Source of the DNA: Podaxis mareebaensis
Taxonomy: Eukaryota; Basidiomycota; Agaricomycetes; Agaricales; Agaricaceae
Assembly (NCBI GenBank): GCA_018524725.1
Contig: JAEUWP010000207.1
Coordinates: 558,001 to 622,000 of the forward strand
Direction: 5' to 3'
Length of the DNA: 64,000 bases
This document shows positions 55,317-64,000 of the stretch, piece after piece (position 1 is the first letter of the stretch; every line of letters begins with the position of its first letter). Position numbers and translations under genes: made by a program. A model generated the notes under the pieces. The model was not told where the DNA came from. It did no database searches and saw only the letters and a list, made by a program, of their open reading frames with translations.

Positions 55317-56175
55317 TGAATGCTGGCTCGTAGCCTGTGTCCTGTGACATAAGCCCCTTTCGTTCTGGGAGTTCTTTTTTGTTGGCCTTCAATACCCTCG
55401 TTTTGTTCTTTCCAGATTCCTTGACACCCGCGAAACTTTGGCTTCTGCCTTCCCACAGTGTTTCCTCTTCTCAGTCGCCGGTGCTCCTCTTGGGTCTACA
55501 CGCGCATCCACCTTCGATATACCCCCCGCAAGCTTTCCTCCCTTTTTTTTCACAACGTCTGGTCAGCTGGGCAGCATTCTGTTCACTTGTAATGGACATT
55601 CAACTACGCAGTCACTCGTTTACTTTGTCGATGTTACCTTCGTAAGCTGTATCCGCATTATCCCTACATCTCTTGATACAGCTTTGTGCTGGGGTGTTCA
55701 GCTCACAGCATCTCTCTTGTCATTTTCTTCGTTTCGGGTTTATGGTTTGGCTAGAGCGGATAAGCTTAACTATTTCTGCTATTGTTAAGTACTCGATATC
55801 CTTCTACTTGTTTTACCCTTCTCTTCAAAAAGCCTTTCTTCGACGTACAATACTTACGATCCGGCTACGATAGTTATGACTGACATGCAATAAAATCCAA
55901 TCAAACTCATGTCCCTTGGAATGTTTATTTTCCTATCTGAGTTGTCTAGAGGTGAAATGATCATTGTTTCATGAGTCGTAAATGCACTGATGTACAAAAA
56001 CTGTGACTGTATGAACAAGCACTACACTGCCTACCTAAAAACCGAGATCTAACAGGAAGAGATCTTGTTCTACAAATCACCTTTCAAAAGAAAGAAAAAA
56101 TTGGTTGCGACACAATAACACAAAACGAAAGACAATCGCGGGTGGAGCACGCCCTTCGACCTACGATCGCTGATA
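55317..56175. other. Convergent intergenic region
   Basis: About 860 bases between the Psr copy A stop (plus) and the stop of the membrane/coiled-coil gene (minus). Open frames here are short, T-rich and without domains. No gene seen; AATAAAATC at about 55889 could be a polyadenylation signal. Confidence 0.5.
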
Positions 56176-59100
56176 TCAACCAGAGGTCTTGCCAAAGTCC
56201 TTCGACGCTTCTTCATTCCCCCAGGGACTGAATTGGGATTTATGACTACGCGGAAAGGCTGGAAGCCAAGATGGCAACAGCTTGTTCGCGTGTGAACTAG
56301 GGGCGATGGGCAACGCGTGGATATGGGATGGCGAGGAAGGAATGCTTCCGACATTACTCAAACTGGGTAGACGCTCAAAACTCGTGTTGGCTCCACCCAA
56401 GGCACGTTGCAATGCCTCACGTTCTGCAGGCGAAGGTGCAAAAGCACGCAAAAACAGCGATTCGCTTGTAGACGCCGCCGACGACATCATGGAGGAACCA
56501 ATACCAGTGGGATTGAGATTGTCGAAGGAAGGTAGAGAATGGTGTGTAGGCGGCGCAGGTGCTTTGGACAGGCTGAATTCCTTGGCATCGGGATTGAGAC
56601 CCTTCTTCGGCTTGTCCTTCGGCAGCGTGGGGAACCATCTCCGCGCGCTAATCTTCGGCCCACTCGTGGTCTGCTCGGTGTCAAGGTGCAGTGGGCCGTT
56701 GTCTGTTTGTCTTGACGTTAACCATTGACCGTTGGCATGCTCATTCTCGTACGTAACAGGATATTCGTCCAGAGACCTGCGTCTAGGAGACGAAAATGAC
56801 GCGTCTGAGAGAGCGACTGGTGACATACAGAAGGGATCATAAGACGTCGACATGTCGTATCCTTCATTGCTTTGTGTATGATATGACTGGTCCTTGTCGC
56901 GCCATTCTTTTTCCAGGTAAGGGTCGGCATCAGATTTGAAAGATCTGGAGGTAGAGATGGCATCGGCACTGTCAAGGGAGGTGATCAAACTAGATGGTAT
57001 GAGTGATTGGCCTGTAGGTGACAAGACCGGCAAACCGAACGCCCCCGAAACCTCGTCTGCGAAACCGGAAAGATTGTATGCTGCCTGACGTGATGTAGAG
57101 AAAACATCGTACGAAGGCTGTGCAGAATCATCTGCAGATGAGGGGACCGAGTTGAGGGCCAGCGAAGTACCAACAGTCAGGTGAGGCTGGTAGGAAGGGA
57201 AGCTGACGGCTGATTGAAGCTTGGCCTGGCCATCTAGCTCGGTCGACGCGTTGTTGGAGTCCGTGAGGCCGTTCGGAGGAACGGATGTCCGCGAAGAATC
57301 CTGGATCAAGGTTTGCAATCGCTTCGCCCTTCGGTTCTCGATCGAGCTCTTCTTGTTCCTCAGCTTCTCCTGTTCCTCATTCAGTTGATCCTCCAACCCT
57401 CGCACTTGTTGATTGAGCGCAGCGACGATATCTTCAGCATCTTTAATCTCTTGCCTCTTGCGCTCGAGCTCTTCTGCAAGATCTCGCTCCACTGAGGAGG
57501 TCTCGCCAGTGCTCTGTCGCAAAACCTCTTCATCAGCACAAGCGCGCTCCTGTAATTCAACCATTTCTTTATCGAGAAATTCTATCCGTTGAGCCGTATG
57601 ATCGCGAGCAGATTGCGCCGTCTTGAGCTTCTTGTCGGCCTCCCGTTTGACGGCTTCGGCCGAGCGCTTCGCATCTTCGAGGGTCTTGGTGCGCGATTTA
57701 GTTTCAAGTTTGCCCGCATCTTCGACGCGTTTGCGCTCGCGGTAGGAAGTTACTTCCTCCTGGAGCAAAGCATGGGTATGAGAGGTCGATGTTTGGCAAT
57801 CATGAAGCTGTGCGTGAAGATCAACAAGCAATGCCTTTGAGGCACTGATCTGTTCCAGTACATGGGCGATACGAGGTGATTGATCAAACAACGTCGATGG
57901 CGATCGGGATGGCAGTGAAGCCCCCAAAACTGTTGGTTCAGATGCATTAAATGGCTGAAGCGGTTGGGCGGGCTGGGAATGAGGAACCACGGACGACGGT
58001 CGTTCAGAAGCCGTTGATATAACTCGAGTAGCGTGAAGAGGAAGCGAGGCAGATTTGGGCAAAGGAGGTGGTGTTGTACTGCGTGGTGCAGCAACAGCAT
58101 TTTTACAGGTTGTTCGTTCGCGGTTGCGTGGCTTGGGTGGCGATCCATTAACAAAACCACCGGAAATGCCCATTTTCGTCACAGAACCTGACCGGTGGAT
58201 CAGACACACTGGATACGAAACGCGACAAACATCATACCAGCAAAGTCCTGTAACATATCAAGGCTCTTCATGCTGAGGATTCCCGAGCTCCAACTTTCTT
58301 CATCCTTTGACCTTGAGATAACATCCTGATACCAAGTCTCTAAAACACCACCCCGCCACCATTTTCCAAATGCTCCGATGTACCAAGAATCCGAGATCAT
58401 TAGACCATCTCGATCGACACGCATTGATGATTTTGGAAGAGGGATCATGGCCGCAACGGTGAAGATACCAAAACTATGGAAGACGTGCTTGGGGGTCCGC
58501 AGCGAAACTGATGCACGATTAGCGAAATGAAACGGGGAAGATCCGTCGAATGGTAATATGTGACCGTTAGTAGTAGCTGTAGTAGTAGAGCTCCTGACTG
58601 AGGCCGTCCGGGAAACACCTTGACGGAGCTTGGTTGCGCCATCATCGCAGTTTTCATCGAGTCGGCTGAGATGTTGGCGAAAGGATTGTTCGGTGAGATA
58701 AGCACGAAACGAGTTCTCCGATGGGTTGGTGAGATAAGCTGCCGGAAATTGTGTAGAAAGGTAGGAACGAAGATCGGGGTAGAGAGAGAGTGCGTCAATA
58801 ACGTTGGAAAACGGCAAAACGGAGAAGAAAAGCTAACCGAGCACAAGCGAAACTAAGCAGAATACGAGTAGACAGAGCATAAACTTGATGTCACCGTTGC
58901 CTACGACCAAGCTGGCAAGCTCTGTGAAAGGATTTTGGAGCGAGACAATGCCAAGGCCAGCAAAGGAGATGGACATGATGAGAGCGAGGTAGTCCCACCA
59001 GGAGGAGGATAGGCGGAGGGAGGCACGACCCCAGGCAGAAAAAGGGCTTGAGGATGAGTGGGACGTCGACAGTGTTGCAGGACGACGAAGAACGGGGGGG

Positions 59101-59249
59101 TAGATGGTGGTCGATGGGAGAGCTGAGGAGACGGATGAAGAAAAGAACAAGTCAGAGAAAGTGCATTGGCGAAAAGAGGTGTTGACCACAAAGCCCGCAA
59201 TACTCTCAGCTTTCCCACGATCACAATCAACCCGATGAGTCACAGTCAC
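56176..59249 (-). CDS. Unrecognised membrane protein with large coiled-coil cytosolic region; start uncertain
   Basis: Not recognised. Exon 1 (about 58833-59249) has two hydrophobic helices: WWDYLALIMSISFAGLGIVS and FMLCLLVFCLVSLVL. Exon 2 begins at AYLTNPSENSFRAYLTEQSF, then GIFTVAAMIPLPKSSMRVDR and GLMISDSWYIGAFGKWWRGG. Exon 3 (to 56176), after a GTATGA donor, reads GSVTKMGISGGFVNGSPPKP, then a coiled coil of about 170 residues (HVLEQISASKALLVDLHAQL; DLAEELERKRQEIKDAEDIV; LNEEQEKLRNKKSSIENRRA) and a long Ser/Pro-rich tail with SPSPAEREALQRALGGAN-like helix and end EEASKDFGKTSG. The start is unclear: the open frame begins with GTG at 59249; the first in-frame ATG is at 58979 (MSISFAGL), inside the first helix, and a spliced upstream ATG near 59293 is also possible. 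Function unknown; a membrane tether is the likely general role. Confidence 0.65.
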
Positions 59250-59347
59250 CAGTCATCTTGTCACGCAGAACCAGTGTTGTTGGAGTTGCGACATGAATGA
59301 TTATCATCCCTGCTTCTATCAACAAATCCTTTCATCCACGAGGTCCA

Positions 59348-61659
59348 TTACGTCTCCACCAGTATCCTCTCCAGCTCCTTCCAGCTCAACCACGCCATAT
59401 CCTCCCTCTTCCTCTTTCGCAACCCTATCAGCCTCACTCCGTATCCCCCCAGTTTCATACCCGGCAATTCCCCAGGTGTTCTTCCTTCATCGCTGTTTTT
59501 CATAAAGCTCGGCTTACTCCATGCCCCCGGGTCGTGCTGAACCGGAGTCTCCGTTCGAGGCATCGCAGCGTCCGAAGTCGAAACAGGATTGTGGCCATTT
59601 GGACTAGCGTGACGGCTATTCTTATCGCTCGTCTTACTCGGTGGAAGCTTCCCTGTATCCGTCCGAAGCTTTTCCATTTTTGTTGAACCACCCCCCGTTA
59701 TTACTTTGCCTGTTTTCCCAAATATCCGTTCGTGGGTCTCTCCATCATCCTCACTCATCCTCTTGCCATTCTCGCTATCTGAATCCAACACCACATTTGA
59801 TTGCTCCTCATTCCGCCTTCCATCTTTAAGTGCCCCCTGTTCCGATGCTGCTTTCCGTGGTGTTTTCCGTGCTATTTGACGAATTGTATTTCGCTTGGCC
59901 ACTTCCTTCGTCTGCTCAAGCAACCTGGTGTCCTCTTCTTTTAGCCCCCGCATCGGGGAACTCCCTGGGTTTTTAATTCGTTGAGAAATGCCATAATATC
60001 GCTGCGACTGCGACTGAGACTGCGATTGTGACAGAGACATGGACGTATCCGAAGCCGGTACCAGTATCCTTTCGGGTCCGGAAGATTGCGTCAGTTCTTG
60101 GGGTTGTTTAGGAGGTGGTACTCTTCTCGTCACACGAGACCGTAGATCCTGGGAAGCGCGGGGGTCCTGTGCTGGCATAGAGAGCGGTAGGGGGGCTTCC
60201 AACTCGGCATATGAAGACATGGGTGGTATTGTCGGAGAAGAGAAGCCAATTCTGTGAGAACTTGGAAGCGGAGAATGTTGAGACGCATGGGGTACAGAAT
60301 CCTGGTTATTCAATTTCTCAGTGTTTGTGGGAAGGGAAACGTGAGCCTGCTTAGGGCTCAAAGACTGTTGTAGTCCCGGTGTGGGGGGTCGTTCACCCTC
60401 GTCGCTTGGGGACCAATCTGACAGCGGCTGCGACGATCGCTGGTCAGTGTCCCCAACATCAATTTCCACCCCTTGCAACGCTTCATTGTCTTCGCGGTTA
60501 GTGACAGTACATAATTTCAGGAACTGTTATTTACGTACTATTTTCAGTACGTCGTCGCTTGCGAGGACTCTCAACGGCCTTCCTGTCACCACCGTCATCT
60601 TGAGGTGATGGTTGGGCTTCCTCCCCCTCAACTATAGAGGTGATTTGTCAACCTGTTATATAATGAATTAAGAGCCACAAACTTACTCGGAAGGGCCTTC
60701 AGCGCAGCCAAAATCTCAGGAGGGACCTCATAGAATGAAGGCATTTTCTGCAACCACTCAAATGAGCAACATGGACAAAACAGGAAAAGGAACCACGCAC
60801 AGGCTTCCAGACAGGTTTGCGAGTTTTCGACGAGTCCACGGAAACTGACTTCGTGGATTTGGCCTGGGCCACCTGCTTAACCACAGACTGGCGCACAACA
60901 CCACCTAGGTTCTGTTGTTTGAGCACAGGCTCCGACTTTTCGGCGTTCTCGGGTTTTGGTTGTTCTTTTTCCCGTTCAATACGCCTCTGTTTTAGAATGT
61001 TCCTGATGCAATCAAAGTTCGGTCACGAAACGCGCATGTGGGTGGGCGTGAATAGTCCTTACACAGCACCTCCTCCCTGTCTGAGTCCATTAATCCATGC
61101 TTTGAGGTCCGGGTGCATGGTAACGTCCACCGGATTTCCTATTTTCTTGTCATCAAAACTCCCACTGGGCTTCGCGCTTGCGCATTCCAGAGCTAGAGTA
61201 GAATTCAGCGTCATCTTGTTTTCTTGCACAGCAACACGCCCAAAGAACAACTTGAAGTCCTTGATACGAATGATGCCAGTTTGGTGCTGTGTCAACCGTC
61301 TGCCCAGAGAAAGTCTTCGTCGAATGAGCCCCCCACAAATTGCTTCCCGGTTCATCCTTAGTACTCACCTCAGATATTCGGCGACAGCATCTGGCGTAAA
61401 CTTGACCGTTATGAATCTCGACGAGTCGGAGACACGAGCCCATACATTCGTGGCCTGCCCCTCGACGCCACGGCAAAGGAACTTTTTGTTGGTGGAGGAC
61501 ACACATAAGTCTTAATTGGAAGGACATATGGTCGGGAACGAGCACCTCAATGATTTGCACGGTTTTCCATTTGGGGTGTGGGGGGGCATTAAAGTAGTCT
61601 GCGCCAAACTGCTCTGCAACGCCAATCACGTAGTCTTGGATCCAAGGCTGCAGAGACAT
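59348..61659 (-). CDS. Candidate shelterin TPP1/Tpz1-type OB-fold protein
   Basis: Likely telomere-capping protein of the TPP1 (ACD)/Tpz1/Est3 OB-fold family, which bridges Pot1 to the complex and recruits telomerase. ATG at 61659: MSLQPWIQDYVIGVAEQFG, matching the LRPWI-type opening of TPP1 OB folds. Proper splicing (introns 61482-61545 and 61300-61368) gives WKTVQIIE, FLCRGVEGQATNVWARVSDS, SRFITVKFTPDAVAEYLR, then RRLTQHQTGIIRIKDFKLFF, GRVAVQENKMTLNSTLALEC and MHPDLKAWINGLRQ, a full five-strand OB layout. After this the protein is disordered: KMPSFYEVPPEILAALKALP, a bipartite basic stretch ESPRKRRRTENN, a Ser/Gln repeat, then the end LGGYGVRLIGLRKRKREDMA ... KELERILVET at 59348. Support is the PWI start, the 'VSDs...ITVKF' strand pair and order; sequence identity to known TPP1 is low, so it remains a candidate. 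Confidence 0.65.
60002..60038 (-). repeat. Short hexanucleotide-type coding repeat (Ser-Gln)
   Basis: Alternating Ser-Gln codons, SLSQSQSQSQSQ, inside the disordered part of the TPP1-like gene. SQ pairs are ATM/ATR-type kinase sites, so a cluster in a telomere candidate is notable. Confidence 0.7.
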
Positions 61660-62189
61660 GGTGAGGATGATGAAACTATGCGCGATCCGTCACCTTGTCA
61701 CATACTTCCGCGTCGCGTGACGTCAGTATGATCAACGGTATATTGAGGTCTGTATATACAGTATATGGCGTAAAATGCTTGCACAAGCTAAAGCATAACC
61801 GACACGAAGAAAACATGAAAACAGAAACTGGACAGCAGATCCCTGATAGATCACAAATAAGCTTACTGTTATACATACATATCGCTAGTAGGAAAGGCAA
61901 AGGAGTGTGTTTCAATATGTACAATGAGTAGATTTGATTCGTCGCTCCCAGGACGTGGGTTCATCCACGACCGTAACTGGTATCGAATCAAGTGGGTATC
62001 GGTAACAGGATTCCCCGCGCAGTTAGGAAGAATGCGGTGAACGGGGGACGAATGATGGGGGGGATTGTGAAGAGTGCACTTGACTCGCAAGCGTTCGCGA
62101 AGCAGCTGATTCATGTCGATAACAAGATACTCATCTTGCATCGCGGATTCAACGTGCAGTGAGCGTTGTCGAAGCAGGGCATGACGCAA
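61660..62189. other. Tandem intergenic region
   Basis: 530 bases between the TPP1-like start and the Psr copy B stop (both minus). No gene seen. Confidence 0.5.
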
Positions 62190-63810
62190 TCATCTTGCTC
62201 CATCCAGAATGCCTCGAACATCTGGGACAGAGGTAAGGTCAGCGAGAAACGGTATCAAGTCTGTTAGTTCTGCGTCGTGCGGATCGTTGAACCAGGACGA
62301 CACAGGTACTGCATTATGTGGGTGGAAAATGTAAGACGCAGGTGAGTTGTCCAATATTATGGTATCTGAGATGGGTCTCCCCAATTGAGATAAATCCTGT
62401 GCACTTGAGATATAATTTAAACTAGGATCCACAAGAGCAAACGAACCTTGACATAATTGCCTTTATGACTAAAGCAGCTCTCCCGAAAGAGTCGATGGGC
62501 TACAACGCGATGGACATCAAGTTTATCCAAGACAGGGTCAGCATACTACGTCAAAAGAACAGCATCAGACGGAATCGTTACAGAGTTGCTGGGAGGGACG
62601 TACTTTGCTTAAGCTGGCTGTAAAAACTACTACTTCATACAGCTCTCCCATTCTTCTCAAAAATTCGTCGACACCAGGTCGCTTGAGAACATGGAAATGA
62701 TGCCAGTGATATTCTATTTCTACAGGCACAACGAAATCTGCTTGTTGTACAGCCTAGACAAGCAATTAAACCGAGATGCGGACGGGGAAATAGAAAAAAA
62801 AATACCTTGAAACTGCTATGAACCAGGGTTTCATCAAGATCCAGAACCAAGCACTTCCGGCCAGCATGCTGTGGTGCAACAGGAGGTAAGAGAGGCTTCG
62901 GTAGGCCGTCCTGCAGCGCTCGTTGAACATAATTCTGGACATGAGCGAATGCAAACTCACAGGACCAATTGGTATTCCATTGCCACCGTTACGTATCAGC
63001 CTCTCCTCTTCTTCCTGCTCATCCAACATCGCAACCTCCTCGTCCGTCATGCTATCCGGATAATCAGACGACTCATTGGTCGGGATGCGAGTGATTTGTT
63101 CCCCAGTTGAACCAGGGGGCTGTACAGCACCTGACGTAACTCCATCTGTCTCCTCGATCGGAAGAAGCTGTGCAGCTGGGGGGACAATGACCTCTGCAGG
63201 GACTGGTAACATCGGATCATCAACAGGCGCTTGGCTTGTTTCCTGGTGCTGAGGAGCAACAGTAACAGAGTCGCCGGACTGGGAACTTGGTTCGCCATTC
63301 TTAGCCTCAACAACATCCATCTCCCCATTCTGAGTCTCCCTCGGCTGCTCGGTAGGCGGCGGGTTATCAGTGGGCGTTACACAAGGAACGACTTTGTTGA
63401 CAACGCGGGTGAAAAAGGAGGGCTTCGAGGGAGATGACCCTATCATGGGATAAGCCTGAAGGAACAAGGGGTATCACAGAAGGGGGACATGCCTTGGGAA
63501 GTAGCTAACTTGTTCTTGCGACGATAAAAGGGTATACGGTGGCTCTTGGAAGGAAGGGTGCTACGACTGGATGCGATGCTCGGGTCATCATTGTTCCAAG
63601 GATCCTGTCCCTGATTGTCAGTGCCATCCTGGGCAATATTCGTCAAGGTATCTGAGGAGGGATGAGGTGGAGGGGATTGGAAGTGTTGGGGGAACACATA
63701 CTGCTCGTGACCTCGGAATCATCCTGTGGATGTGAATTTGATTTGGAGTACTTTGGAGAGTTAGAAAAGAGACGTTTTCTGAGGGAAAACCGGGAAGACG
63801 AGGGAGGCAT
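62190..63810 (-). CDS. Psr-type HAD (FCP/SCP-like) protein phosphatase, copy B
   Basis: Paralogue of copy A. ATG at 63810 ([20 protein letters not shown]); an in-frame ATG at 63882 is possible. After a GTATGT intron comes [20 protein letters not shown], then (GTATAC donor) [19 protein letters not shown], the same KPSF...VPC membrane-anchor motif as copy A. Shared acidic linker and lead-in: [36 protein letters not shown]. Catalytic domain: [114 protein letters not shown], ending VRGILDGAR with stop at 62190. DLDET and LDNSP motifs are intact, so both copies look functional. Exon borders in the catalytic part sit at the same codons as in copy A, showing common descent. Confidence 0.92.
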
Positions 63811-64000
63811 AAGCGTAGGGGGGTGGAGGAGGATGGAGAGAGGGCTGAGCGCCAGGGCGAATGATGGGCTCGTCCTCCGCATGCCCAGTTGTACACGTGA
63901 TGGTGACTGTCAGGTGATACACATCGTCACGCGTCACAAGAGTGGTTGACCTTGAGCTCTCTCTTACTCAGCCTTACTCAGCCTCTTACTAATACTCGGT

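Noticed and set aside
55337..55788. Overlapping plus-strand frames downstream of Psr copy A
   Set aside because: T-rich 3' flank with no domain; they begin right after the phosphatase stop and look like chance frames.
61869..62189. 106-codon minus-strand frame below Psr copy B
   Set aside because: It lies directly after the phosphatase stop codon, has no motif and is taken as 3' UTR.

Overview
The window is nuclear DNA from a filamentous basidiomycete, most likely an Agaricomycete. It is gene dense. Most genes are cut by several introns of about 50-70 bases with GT..AG ends, and both strands are used without operons. The gene content is fungal: a Zn2Cys6 regulator, Nha1, Afi1, Psr phosphatases, phospholipase B, a fungal P450, and several low-complexity proteins that look restricted to basidiomycetes. 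I placed 28 protein genes and one tRNA. I saw no transposon, CRISPR array, viral gene or rRNA.

Layout. 1-6.3 kb: 5' part of an aromatic-acid-exporter-type membrane protein and a Zn2Cys6 regulator, both minus. 6.3-12.8 kb: AFI1 (minus) divergent from the Na+/H+ antiporter NHA1 (plus). 13.3-16 kb: two unrecognised genes, one a Cys-rich single-pass membrane protein. 16.7-22.5 kb: Smr protein, ornithine decarboxylase antizyme (minus), RPS2 and an intronless low-complexity gene. 22.8-30.5 kb: P450, an orphan gene, ELL-type elongation factor and KTI12, all minus. 31.5-38.5 kb: a large LIM-C1-RhoGAP gene (plus) and a BTB gene (minus). 38.5-42.1 kb: tRNA-Gln, RPA43, PAM16 and a mitochondrial cysteine synthase. 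42.7-50.6 kb: ARF1, an LRR protein, RAD23 and phospholipase B. 50.8-63.8 kb: an HMMR/RHAMM-like coiled-coil protein, a Psr-type phosphatase (plus), a membrane/coiled-coil protein, a TPP1/Tpz1-like telomere candidate, and a second Psr-type phosphatase (minus).

There is no single pathway here, but some jobs recur: small-GTPase and polarity control (AFI1, ARF1, LIM-RhoGAP), ion and stress physiology (NHA1, two Psr phosphatases), transcription and translation (RPA43, ELL, KTI12, RPS2, tRNA-Gln, antizyme), and proteostasis or mitochondrial import (RAD23, PAM16). The strongest unusual signals are an antizyme gene that needs a +1 ribosomal frameshift at TTT-TGA-C, a likely shelterin TPP1-type OB-fold protein that standard gene calling would miss, a fungal HMMR-like gene, an inverted pair of Psr paralogues, coding micro-exons of 11 and 13 bases, a GC-AG intron directly after a start codon, and a tRNA with a 6-base intron. 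Exon boundaries were read by eye from splice signals and reading frame, so individual junctions can be off by a few bases.
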